A stretch of 64,000 bases of DNA. Source: JAHBVH01 sp034432375. GTDB taxonomy: Bacteria > Chloroflexota > Anaerolineae > Caldilineales > Caldilineaceae. Made by a program: the position numbers and the translations under genes. The notes below the pieces were generated by a model. That model made no database searches, was not told where the DNA came from, and worked only from the letters and a program-made list of their open reading frames with translations. Each line of letters starts with the position of its first letter. Within the stretch, counting starts at the first letter, position 1. The stretch spans positions 1-64,000 of the forward strand of contig DAOUCA010000064.1 of the NCBI GenBank assembly GCA_034432375.1, given 5' to 3'. Positions 9,701 through 16,640 of this stretch are shown here, in pieces.

Positions 9701-12157
9701 ACTTTCCCGGTAGGCTTTCTCGATCCAATCGGCCATCTTTGGAATTTCAGCATGGGTGTAACCAGAAATCTCTGCCCAGACGTTGCTGATGTGGAGCACC
9801 TCGCCATTGTCAGCATGAATCATAATCGGAAATGGGGCATCAAGGATGGCACGGCGGAAGCGTTCTTCACTCTCACGCAGCGATTCCTCCGCCTGCTTGC
9901 GCTCCGTGATATCACGGAGCACACTCTGGATATGGTGCGGATCTTCAGCCAAATCACGTACAATTTCCACGCTAACTTCCACTGAAATCCGACTGCCATC
10001 GCGCTTACGCATGACGCGCTCATACATAGGAATCGATTCGCCGGCAAGTAGATGCGCAAGAGCCGTTGTACTCTCAGGTACTTCATCGGATAGCTCGCGA
10101 AAGCTCAAAGTTTGTAGTTCTTCGAGAGTGTACCCCAACATTTCAGCGGCACGACGATTGCTCTTGATATGGTTGCCTTGCATATCTAGCCAAAAGACGG
10201 CATCATGCGCTTGTTCAAAGAGCGCGTGATAGAGATGTTCGGCTTCACGCAATTCTACTTCTGCCAGCTTGCGCTCACGGATATCGCGAATGACCCCAAT
10301 GATTTCCACAAGCTTACCGGTAGTGGAATCATACATAAGATTATTCGTGACCTCAACCCAAAGCACATGTCCGGCTTTGTGACGGAAACGTATGCTATAG
10401 GAGAAAGTGGTTTTCTTGTCCTTGACTGCCCGTGTTGCAGCCGCGACCGCAGCGGGACGATCATTGGGATGGACAAGTTCAATACTTGGTTGACCAAGCA
10501 GTTCATTGGCTGTGTACCCAAACAGTGCATAACAGGAAGGTGTGATAAAAGTTCGGATGCCATCCGCGTTCGTTCGGGCAATGACATCGCTAATATTTTC
10601 CGCCAGTAACCGATAGCGGGCTTCGCTCTCGCGCAGCGCCTGCTCAGCACGCTTGCGTTCGGTAATATCATGGTTGATCGCTATAAAACTGAGTGGCTTA
10701 CCCTGTTCATCTTTAATAACGGTAATCGAACTCCAGATATGGATCAGCTGTCCATCTTTATGAAACTGTCTAATTTCTCCTCTCAACCAGCCATGTTCTT
10801 GCACCTGTTGCATATCACGCGCATACTGTTCAGGAGAAACTTCATAGTGTAGAAACGCAGCGGAATCTTTCCCAACCGCTTCTTCGGCACGCCAGCCATA
10901 AATATTTTCCGCCGCTTTATTCCAACTTTGAATAATATTTTCCATATCGATCACAATGACAGCATCACTCACACTTGCCTGCAAGCTGGCATGGTACTGA
11001 AGCTGGCGTTCCTGTGCTTTGCGTTCGGCGATATCACTGAGCGCACAGACCAGGCCATCGCCCTCAATGAATCCGACCTTGAGTTCCGCGTCAAAAAATG
11101 CACCATTTCTGCGCAAGGCGCGGATTTCAATCCTTTGCCCCTGCTCTTCAGCAACCACTGCCGCTATGAGCTTTGTAACCCGCTCAACATCCTCTTCAGA
11201 GAGGAGTGTGACCAGCGATTTGCCGAGATAAGTATCCGGTGGAGCAGCAAAAAGGCTGCTAACTCCCCAATTCGCCTGTTGAATGGTCAGGTCAGGATCT
11301 ATCAGCAGAATACAATCGAGGCTGTTATTCAAGATGGCCTCGACGCGCTGCTTGGCGGCGGTCAAATCGGCGGTGCGCGCCGCAACCTTCTGTTCCAGAT
11401 CAGCGGCGTGGTGCGCGAGTTGTTCGGACAAGTGCAGTTGGTGGATCGCGATAGCAAGCTGGTCGGCAACCTCAGCCGCAATCTCCTGATGTTCGAGGGT
11501 AAAAAACTCAGGGGGGGCGGCATTTAAGGCAAGCAACCCAATGGGCTGCCCCTGAAACGTGAGTGAGGCGCGCAGGGCAGAGCGCAGTCCCGCCTTTTTC
11601 ACACTTGCGTAGGCCGGCTGCGATTCTGGCAGTCGTTGGAGGTCATCAATGACCACCACTTTCCCTGTGCCGAACTCGTCAAAACTCCCTCGCAGCGTGG
11701 GCAGGCGTGTCCCCTTACTGATTTCAAACGGTCTATTCAGGTTACAGGCAAAAATAACGGAATCGTTAGTTTCGTCGTCAAAAAGACCGACAAAGGCTTG
11801 TTCGCAGGCAAAAAATGTACGAATCTGCTTCAACGCGGTTTCAACAACAGCTTCGATTGAACAGGCATTAATAATCCCCATATCAATCTGGTGCAGGATT
11901 TCCATGCGCGCCGCGTACTGCTTGATCGAGGCCTCTGCCTGCTGACGCGCTTCATCCTGTTCGGCATTACTCAGCTGGCAGCCTTCTAGCAGCGTATCCG
12001 GTGTTCGGTGGTAGGGGTATCCACCGCCTGCTGGATCGGCAAGATTGGGCAGATCTTTCACCAACTCGGCTTCTAACGCAGCGACGCGGATTTGCGCCAT
12101 TTGCAGTTGGTGCCGGGCCTTTACCAATTTTGAGGATAAATTTTGTCTGCGCGCCAT
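6701..12157 (-). CDS. Multi-PAS/GAF sensor histidine kinase
   Basis: I chose the ATG at 12157 (MARRQNLSSK) because AGGAG lies 7-8 nt upstream on the minus strand. A 31-codon extension to 12250 has no such site. The protein has 1,818 residues. The order is a coiled coil, GAF (about 70-215), five PAS units, a second GAF (about 900-1060), four more PAS units, HisKA with ASHEFRTPL (about 1589), and HATPase with N box SNLLSNAIKYS (about 1707), DEGIGIP (about 1737) and GTGLGL (about 1767). PAS units are linked by repeated DITERK joints typical of PAS-PAC arrays. No membrane helix is visible, so it is probably a cytoplasmic multi-input sensor. No receiver domain or regulator gene is adjacent. Confidence 0.93.
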   Translation of the reverse strand: MARRQNLSSKLVKARHQLQMAQIRVAALEAELVKDLPNLADPAGGGYPYHRTPDTLLEGCQLSNAEQDEARQQAEASIKQYAARMEILHQIDMGIINACSIEAVVETALKQIRTFFACEQAFVGLFDDETNDSVIFACNLNRPFEISKGTRLPTLRGSFDEFGTGKVVVIDDLQRLPESQPAYASVKKAGLRSALRASLTFQGQPIGLLALNAAPPEFFTLEHQEIAAEVADQLAIAIHQLHLSEQLAHHAADLEQKVAARTADLTAAKQRVEAILNNSLDCILLIDPDLTIQQANWGVSSLFAAPPDTYLGKSLVTLLSEEDVERVTKLIAAVVAEEQGQRIEIRALRRNGAFFDAELKVGFIEGDGLVCALSDIAERKAQERQLQYHASLQASVSDAVIVIDMENIIQSWNKAAENIYGWRAEEAVGKDSAAFLHYEVSPEQYARDMQQVQEHGWLRGEIRQFHKDGQLIHIWSSITVIKDEQGKPLSFIAINHDITERKRAEQALRESEARYRLLAENISDVIARTNADGIRTFITPSCYALFGYTANELLGQPSIELVHPNDRPAAVAAATRAVKDKKTTFSYSIRFRHKAGHVLWVEVTNNLMYDSTTGKLVEIIGVIRDIRERKLAEVELREAEHLYHALFEQAHDAVFWLDMQGNHIKSNRRAAEMLGYTLEELQTLSFRELSDEVPESTTALAHLLAGESIPMYERVMRKRDGSRISVEVSVEIVRDLAEDPHHIQSVLRDITERKQAEESLRESEERFRRAILDAPFPIMIHADNGEVLHISNVWAEISGYTHAEIPKMADWIEKAYRESSQTVKPLIEKVYTLTKPRRGGEFRIWTKAGEERIWDFISAPLATMLDGRQMISSMAMDITERKRAEDALQNKLAEERQFQIYLKALHEIIIELTGIEQLDRFYKRAVELGRERLGFERLAMFLYDERDDSAIGTYGTGIQGNLVDERGIRFTPDPNGIMRRSFDRIERFYLKEETILYNDEVSVGYGWNAAAVLWNGSRSLGWFVADNLLSRVPASKALLDSLGLYALSVGTLLAQKQTQLARQESEARYRLLAENLADIIMTFSPDRQITYMSPSCEKLLGYLPEEVEGKSHSEFIHPEDYAQVIARTRQAVIAKEHSYTNQFRLRHKAGYYIWYEVRTRLVWELDSGDIVQFASVLRDITERKQAEDALRESEEKFRLLLDAAPVATVISDQHGRISLVNVQAELLFGYDRTELAGEMVEILVPDYAHDVHVNNRMAYVAAPHVRPMGFGMALYARCKDGSEVPVEIELSYIETQDGNMVMSFISDITERKRVAAELEQQRSFLRNVIDVSPSMIFVKDYNGRFVLVNPSVAKLYNTTIDALVGKMDADFNPILKEVDDFLAADRLVITSGTMLFVEEPVTNPLGKVHWLQTTKVPIVSADGQSKYVLGVSTDITARKEAEDALRTSEEKYRSLVETMRGGLAVFDTEFRITYVNDRFCELLGYTSAEVIGKQPLSFVDAADMPLVQSHLGRRQDAESTSYEISLRHKDGHQLYLLMSGSPLFDEQGKYNGSIVVATDITIQKQAEDALRQALAKEKELGDLKTRFVSMASHEFRTPLAVIFAVVETLGTYRHKLSEEQIDQRLEKIKEQIDYLTAIMEDVLMLSRMQAHHVEFNPAQLDLDALARTILDEFKSQPELNHQLAYTVSGGIYELWLDRKLMRQIISNLLSNAIKYSPAGTVVRIHLDYIDSAVILMVSDEGIGIPEADLPHLFTPFHRADNVGTISGTGLGLVITREAVELQGGTITVESQQGVGTTFLIQIPVRSSAAPSGLPVTSQ

Positions 12158-12453
12158 ACAGGCTCTCCTTACCACGCGATAGGACAAGTTACTTTCGGAT
12201 TTACGCAGTTCGCTAACTGAGCCGGCGGCTTTTGTCCGTATCGAAGTCAAGCATTGCGTAAGGCTTATTCATTATGAGAATTTACGGCAAAATCTAAAGG
12301 AAGCGCAAGCTGTGAACTGTCGACGGTTCATTCAGGTTCCCCAGCCTGCGTTACTTTTCAGTATCGTAAGCATCTTACCATGTGATCTTGTTTTTGGGGA
12401 CTACTATATCTCCTGGATAATTCAAACATAGTGCTTGTTCGCGGACACCGATT

Positions 12454-12488
12454 CCGTTCTGATTGCGCGGTGCGCGCAATCAGAACGG
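12454..12488. terminator. Perfect 16-bp hairpin
   Basis: CCGTTCTGATTGCGCG (12454-12469) is inverted at 12473-12488 with a 3-nt loop. No clear T-tract follows. It lies in the 12,158-13,159 non-coding stretch, which marks the change from host-like to element-like composition. Besides the hairpins listed I see only fragments without a credible gene there. Confidence 0.5.
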
Positions 12489-12823
12489 TCAGGCTCTTTA
12501 TGCAATTCATTCTGATGCGGTTGGGTTAACAATCTGAGCAAACAGAGGTAGTCTCTAGGATTCATTCCCGTTAAGCAGACTTATAGCAACGAGCGGATGG
12601 AACTTCAGCAAAAATTAGCGAATTAACGCCAGTGGACACCATCGAGCGCGAATAGGCGGCTGATCAACATGATACCTTTGGTATGTATGAGGCTGGGCAT
12701 GGGGCTGACGAAGAAGTACAACACGGGTTGATCAAACAAATTTGGAGAACGACTGTAGGAAGGAAAGGAAGTCGTCGCTAGGACATTACACGCCAACTGT
12801 GATCTCGCTTTGAGGCATAAAAC

Positions 12824-12857
12824 AAATGAGCCAACGGAGTATTCCGTTGGCTCATTT
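12824..12857. terminator. Hairpin in boundary intergenic region
   Basis: AAATGAGCCAACGGA (12824-12838) pairs perfectly with 12843-12857 around a 4-nt loop, followed by a pyrimidine run (TCTCTCT). This is compatible with a terminator or the end of a small element. Confidence 0.5.
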
Positions 12858-13001
12858 CTCTCTCTGGCGCACTTTCCGCCACGAGCGGAAGCGACGGGAG
12901 TCGTGTCCGCACGTGTACCCGCCTGGTATTCCTTCCAAGACATGTAGCCAAACAGCATTTTTCTCCTACTCCGTCTATGCATCGATAAAATCAGTTATCA
13001 A

Positions 13002-13035
13002 TGAGGCTCTGCAAAGGATAGTTTGTAGAGCCTCA
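13002..13035. repeat. Inverted repeat upstream of ATPase gene
   Basis: TGAGGCTCTGCAAA (13002-13015) pairs with TTTGTAGAGCCTCA (13022-13035) with one mismatch. It lies just upstream of the promoter candidate for the ExeA-like ATPase. It could be an operator, a partition-type site or a terminator. Confidence 0.45.
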
Positions 13036-13061
13036 CCATTATAGCAAAGGAACAACGACTA

Positions 13062-13091
13062 TTGACAACCGTATTTCAAACAGTTTAGTAT
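13062..13091 (+). promoter_or_regulatory. Sigma-70-like promoter candidate
   Basis: TTGACA (13062-13067) is followed 18 nt later by TAGTAT (13086-13091). It would drive the ATPase and RHH gene pair that begins at 13160. Confidence 0.45.
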
Positions 13092-13159
13092 GAAAAGTGA
13101 TGTCACTTCATCTACCTCGAAGACTTAAACAGACACTATTAGGTGACACCCACCCCACT

Positions 13160-13996
13160 ATGATTAATCCATTTGAAAAACCAGCATACCTCGGAAAATT
13201 TGGCCTCAAAGAAGCTCCTTATACGACAAACCCAGATGAGCGGTATCTGTACCTCACTCCTATTCATGAAGAGGCAATCAGTATGTGTGGTCGAGTGATC
13301 CAGAACCGTGAAGGGGCGGGACTCATTGTCGGCGATCAAGGAACAGGTAAAACAACAATCATGCGCCGGTTGACGACGATGATGAAAGATTACTCAGATG
13401 TTTTCAATATTGCTGTCGTTGAAACTGCTGAACACTGCCCTACTATGTTTCAGCTTGTCAAGGAAATACTTGAATCCTTTGGTCTAGAGTGTGTTGGTCG
13501 AGATACCAAAGATAGAATAGACCAGCTTAAGCAGTTTCTTTTTGATTCATACAAAAATCAGAAAGCTTGTGTGCTCTTTATCGATGAAGCCCAGCAGATG
13601 CAAGGGAAACTTCTCGAGTCTTTGCGGGGCTTGCTGAATTTCGAAGATCCAGCAGCCGGAGGGAAATTACTCCAGATCATTTTACTAGCCATGCCTTCCA
13701 TCAATCGCAAGTTACGCTATGCACCGAGTTTTAGTAATCGTGTCATCAAGACTGAACTGCGTCGCATGACTAAAGACGAAATGATGGATATGTTGGAATG
13801 GCGTTTCAAACAGGCAGAGGGCAAATTTTTCCCACTTGATAATCCATCACTCGATACACTCTACTCTGTCTCAAAAGGTAATCCCAGAACAATCTGTGGT
13901 ATAGCCCAAATTGCACTCGAGCTTGCCGGCACTACAAATCAGGCAGTTACACCTGAAATTATCAAAGAACTTGCGACTCGCCGAGTTGCTAATTAG
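13160..13996 (+). CDS. AAA ATPase, ExeA/TniB-like
   Basis: I prefer the ATG at 13160 (MINPFEKPAY, 278 residues). The family normally begins shortly before the FGLKEAPYTTNPDERYLYL segment, and the upstream extension to 13097 is not family-like. Walker A GDQGTGKTT is at about residue 57 and Walker B VLFIDEAQQM at about 137-146, followed by a sensor-type arginine region. ATPases of this group (ExeA, TniB, TnsC relatives) switch protein-DNA assemblies in transposition, partition or secretion. The RHH gene follows after 6 nt. Together they may form a partition or replication-accessory pair for the element whose rep gene comes next. The exact role is inferred. Confidence 0.75.
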   Translation: MINPFEKPAYLGKFGLKEAPYTTNPDERYLYLTPIHEEAISMCGRVIQNREGAGLIVGDQGTGKTTIMRRLTTMMKDYSDVFNIAVVETAEHCPTMFQLVKEILESFGLECVGRDTKDRIDQLKQFLFDSYKNQKACVLFIDEAQQMQGKLLESLRGLLNFEDPAAGGKLLQIILLAMPSINRKLRYAPSFSNRVIKTELRRMTKDEMMDMLEWRFKQAEGKFFPLDNPSLDTLYSVSKGNPRTICGIAQIALELAGTTNQAVTPEIIKELATRRVAN

Positions 13997-14002
13997 AAAC
14001 CT

Positions 14003-14524
14003 ATGTCAGACCTATTTACTCAACTAAGCCAAGCAGCTAAACAACAAAAACAAGATTTAGAGGAATCTCGCAGTAAACGAGAAACAGATGGGCCTCAAAC
14101 TGAGACTACCCCCCACTCTAAAATTGAGCGTAGGAAACAAGATACAGTCAGTTCTGAAAATAAAGTGAGCTCACAACGTGAGCCCGCGAGCTCACATAGT
14201 GACGTCACAAAGTCAAAGAGTGAAAACACAATTAATCACACAGAAGACTTTGACGATGAACTAATGATTCAGATAATTAAAGAGTTATCAACTGCAAAGG
14301 ATAACTACTCCACAACATTGAGAATTTCTCCTGAAGAGAAAAAATTTAGTGAGGACTTTATCCATGTTGATCTGAGACGCAAGGATGTTGAAGGCAATGG
14401 TGTTAGTAAGAGCAAGTTGATGAGGTATGCCTTCACATACGTTATGCTCAAACACCGCAGGGAGTTTCTCAATGCACTGGTAGCAGCCCTAAAGGAGGAA
14501 AAGAAAATAGGATTACTCACATAA
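14003..14524 (+). CDS. Putative ribbon-helix-helix DNA-binding protein
   Basis: This 173-residue protein begins 6 nt after the ATPase stop. The first about 90 residues are charged, low-complexity and probably disordered. The C-terminal part (about 103-165) has a beta strand TTLRISPEE followed by two helices with VSKSKLMRYAFTYVML, the spacing of a ribbon-helix-helix fold. A basic and acidic tail follows. Its place between an AAA ATPase and a rep gene suggests a centromere-binding partition protein or replication regulator. No homologue is recognised by name. Confidence 0.6.
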   Translation: MSDLFTQLSQAAKQQKQDLEESRSKRETDGPQTETTPHSKIERRKQDTVSSENKVSSQREPASSHSDVTKSKSENTINHTEDFDDELMIQIIKELSTAKDNYSTTLRISPEEKKFSEDFIHVDLRRKDVEGNGVSKSKLMRYAFTYVMLKHRREFLNALVAALKEEKKIGLLT

Positions 14525-14550
14525 GCTCCACCAGGAGCTTATTTTATTTT
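14522..14550 (+). terminator. Rho-independent terminator
   Basis: TAAGCTCC and GGAGCTTA (14522-14529 and 14534-14541) form a stem with a 4-nt loop. TTTTATTTT follows directly. It ends the ATPase and RHH transcript just before the rep gene. Confidence 0.75.
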
Positions 14551-14557
14551 AAGAGGT

Positions 14558-15769
14558 ATGTCGAGCTCAACACCAAAATCACTAGCTACATTTACTTTCT
14601 CTGGATTTCTCTCGCCCAATTACACGCAAATCCCAGATCAGTTTTTCGATGAGCTTATGCCAATCTTATCTGGAAATGAAACAAAGGTGCTTCTGTATAT
14701 TTTCCGGCGCACTTTTGGATTCAAGAAAGATACTGACAACATATCACTTTCTCAAATGGTTTCAGGTATCACATCTAGAGAAGGAACCCAGCTTGATAGT
14801 GGAACTGGGCTCAGTAAAGCTAGCGTTGCTAGAGCACTTAAGGAATTGGAAGAGAAAAATATTATTCTTCGCGTAAGAAGAAGTGATCCTCAAAAAGGAG
14901 ATTTGCCAACCACGTATCAACTGAACATAGTTGGTCAAAATACTACTCACTCCAGGCGGGTAGGGGGGTGTATCAATTCTGACACCCCCCGTGTCTCACA
15001 CAGAGACACCCCCCTGTCTCACACAGAGACACCCCGTGTCTCACACAGAGACACACAAGAAACAGTAATACAACAAACAGTTAAACAAGAAACAGAAAAT
15101 ACAACAACAGAAGGAAAAGTGAGACTGAGTGAGAAGGATGCTGTTGTTGCTAATTTAATTTCTTTTGGCATCTCTCCAAAGGTGAGTGAAAATCTATCAC
15201 AACGCTTTTCACCAGACTATATCAGTGAGAAAATAGATTTTCTGAGATTCAAGAACGATCGTGAAAAGAGTAGCGTGAAAAAACCCGCAGCATGGTTGAG
15301 AAAAGCAATTGAGGATGATTACACAGCCCCTGACGGGTATATTCCTCCCAAAGAGCGGGAGAGACAAGAGAACGAAGATAAAAGACGAAAACAAGCCACT
15401 ACAGAGGCTCAAAAAGCACATTCAAAACGCATTGAGCAGCAACAAAAAGCACAGAACAGTCGAAAAGCAGAATTGCTTCAAAAGCTCTTTGAGCAATTCG
15501 GTACCACCTCACTTGATCTGGCACTGTGGACGCAAGCTGAGAATGCCATGACCTATCAGGGCATTTCTGCCGCAATCTCAAGCAGTCTGCAGTTGCTTAA
15601 ACTTGAGACTGACAAGGCAATCCTTTATGCCAACAATGACTTTGTGCAGCGACTAATCAAACCAGAGGTTAGAGACAAAATCGAAAAAATCTTGAGCGAT
15701 CTTGCCAGACGACCACTTAAGCTGGAATTGATTACAAAAAGCAGAGAAGAGGAGGGGGAAATAGCATAG
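14558..15769 (+). CDS. Replication initiator with phage O-type N-terminal domain
   Basis: This 403-residue protein begins after AAGAGGT. Residues about 12-128 match the phage replication protein O winged-helix layout (YTQIPDQFFDELMPILSGNE, then a helix SKASVARALKELEEKNII). A low-complexity linker (about 140-185) follows. Its DNA encodes three iterons and an A-rich tract. The C-terminal half has GISPKVSENLSQRF and KPAAWLRKAIEDDY, a pattern I associate with plasmid or phage initiators that load the helicase. It is probably the initiator of the element, binding the iterons in its own gene. It is the only rep-like gene in the window. Confidence 0.82.
   Translation: MSSSTPKSLATFTFSGFLSPNYTQIPDQFFDELMPILSGNETKVLLYIFRRTFGFKKDTDNISLSQMVSGITSREGTQLDSGTGLSKASVARALKELEEKNIILRVRRSDPQKGDLPTTYQLNIVGQNTTHSRRVGGCINSDTPRVSHRDTPLSHTETPRVSHRDTQETVIQQTVKQETENTTTEGKVRLSEKDAVVANLISFGISPKVSENLSQRFSPDYISEKIDFLRFKNDREKSSVKKPAAWLRKAIEDDYTAPDGYIPPKERERQENEDKRRKQATTEAQKAHSKRIEQQQKAQNSRKAELLQKLFEQFGTTSLDLALWTQAENAMTYQGISAAISSSLQLLKLETDKAILYANNDFVQRLIKPEVRDKIEKILSDLARRPLKLELITKSREEEGEIA
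14963..15120. other. Candidate origin of replication (lambda-like, inside rep gene)
   Basis: The segment contains a 9-bp dyad (GGGGGGTGT at 14963-14971 with ACACCCCCC at 14982-14990). Three copies of a 17-bp palindromic iteron follow, and then a strongly A-biased tract (about 15054-15118). In lambda, the origin likewise lies in gene O between the DNA-binding and helicase-loading domains, with dyad iterons beside an A+T-rich unwinding region. The origin role is inferred from this match. Confidence 0.65.
14992..15053. repeat. Three dyad-symmetric iterons
   Basis: TGTCTCACACAGAGACA occurs without mismatch at 14992-15008, 15015-15031 and 15037-15053. The spacing is 23 and 22 nt, about two helical turns. 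Each copy is an interrupted palindrome, TGTCTC-N5-GAGACA. The encoded peptide linker is merely the by-product (repeated SHRDT or SHTET). Confidence 0.85.
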
Positions 15770-15920
15770 CTCAGGAAATATCCCACTCATTGTTTAGGGC
15801 AGATTAAATACGTTGTTATGCCCATTGTTGTGAGCGTTGATCTATACACTGCGATACCCCTTTACTCTGAAAACAAGGGGTAAAACAACACTTAATCCGT
15901 ATAAACAAATTATTGTAAGT

Positions 15921-15954
15921 ATGATCGCTACGGACATCGAGTCCTAGCGATCAT
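15921..15954. repeat. Strong hairpin in noncoding region
   Basis: ATGATCGCTA and TAGCGATCAT enclose a second GGAC/GTCC stem, giving 14 paired bases with a single bulged C. A weaker hairpin (TACCCCTT 15855-15862 with AAGGGGTA 15875-15882) and CTTACTGCC-TCT-GGCAGTAAG near 16001-16021 lie on either side. The 15,770-16,100 stretch holds no convincing gene. Confidence 0.55.
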
Positions 15955-16099
15955 GAGGGGGAAAGAGCAAAGGCTCATCCACCCCCATCGTTTCCTCCTC
16001 CTTACTGCCTCTGGCAGTAAGAGCTGATCCGCTCGCAGGTTTTTACAAAACCGCTCGTGAATCAGCTTAACGGACTACACTTTGGGAGCAGAATCGCCT

Positions 16100-16500
16100 T
16101 TGCCGCCGTCGGACACCTATCGGAGCCCGACTCACCCCGCCGTGCTCTCCTTCTGCACCCTTAAATTGATAGCGATTGGCAATCCCTTCAATTCAAATGG
16201 CACAGTGTCGATCATCCTTGCTGGCCCTCATCTGTTACAGATTCGGAGCCAGTCTACGGACAGCGCTTGGGATGGCAACACCCACAAGGGGAGTGTCGCC
16301 ACCGTCCAGACCACTCGCTTAAGTAAAAGCGGGGTCTGACCTTCCCAGCTTGCTTCGGGGTGAGTCGGCCTCCTGGGGCTTAACGGTCGCTATCGCTCCC
16401 TTGCCCCTGGATGTCGACGGCGGTGGCCCGGCGGCATTCCCCCTCACCCCCTTCCGCCGGGCCAATGCAAAGAAACCCCGCTTTAGGCGGGGTTCCTCTT
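16100..16500 (-). ncRNA. Candidate structured RNA (possibly HEARO/omega-like)
   Basis: A G+C-rich stretch unlike its neighbours contains a 13-bp long-range helix (16127-16139 with 16355-16367) closing a domain of about 240 nt. Inside are a hairpin at 16221-16252 (CTGGC/GCCAG with inner ATCTG/CAGAT), a stem at 16307-16337 (CAGACC/GGTCTG) and GGCAACAC/GTGTCGCC arms near 16274-16300. The last is fully paired only if transcribed from the minus strand (G-U instead of A-C), which favours that strand. A 10-bp stem (16425-16434 with 16454-16463) lies at its 5' side. The look recalls HEARO/IscB-associated RNAs from memory only. No IscB gene is adjacent. The ends are approximate. Confidence 0.4.
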
Positions 16501-16505
16501 TTTCC
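16474..16505 (+). terminator. Terminator-like hairpin
   Basis: AACCCCGC (16474-16481) and GCGGGGTT (16487-16494) form a stem with loop TTTAG. CCTCTTTTT follows on the plus strand. It may be part of the adjoining structured region. Confidence 0.55.
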
Positions 16506-16640
16506 GCTGCCGCGATAGTGTCTCTTGCTGACTCAACAGGGCGTTTATTGCTGTGCGAAGTTTTATCCACTTGAACCAGTAAAATAATGCCCGTTTTCCG
16601 CCCTTCTGGATAGCAGGAATCGGCTTAGTTAGCATCTTGC

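Noticed and set aside
12158..12250. 31-codon extension of the multi-PAS kinase
   Set aside because: There is no ribosome site, while the ATG at 12157 has AGGAG at good spacing.
12623..12982. 119-codon minus-strand ORF
   Set aside because: It spans a perfect hairpin, has no ribosome site and a composition unlike a protein.
14981..15060. CRISPR-like direct repeats
   Set aside because: Repeats are 17 bp with 5-6-nt gaps and lie inside a coding frame. They fit iterons, with no spacers or cas genes.
16082..16570. Two overlapping ORFs (85 codons plus strand, 83 codons minus strand)
   Set aside because: Rich in Pro, Ser, Arg and Gly with no ribosome site. They are better explained by the G+C-rich structured noncoding stretch.
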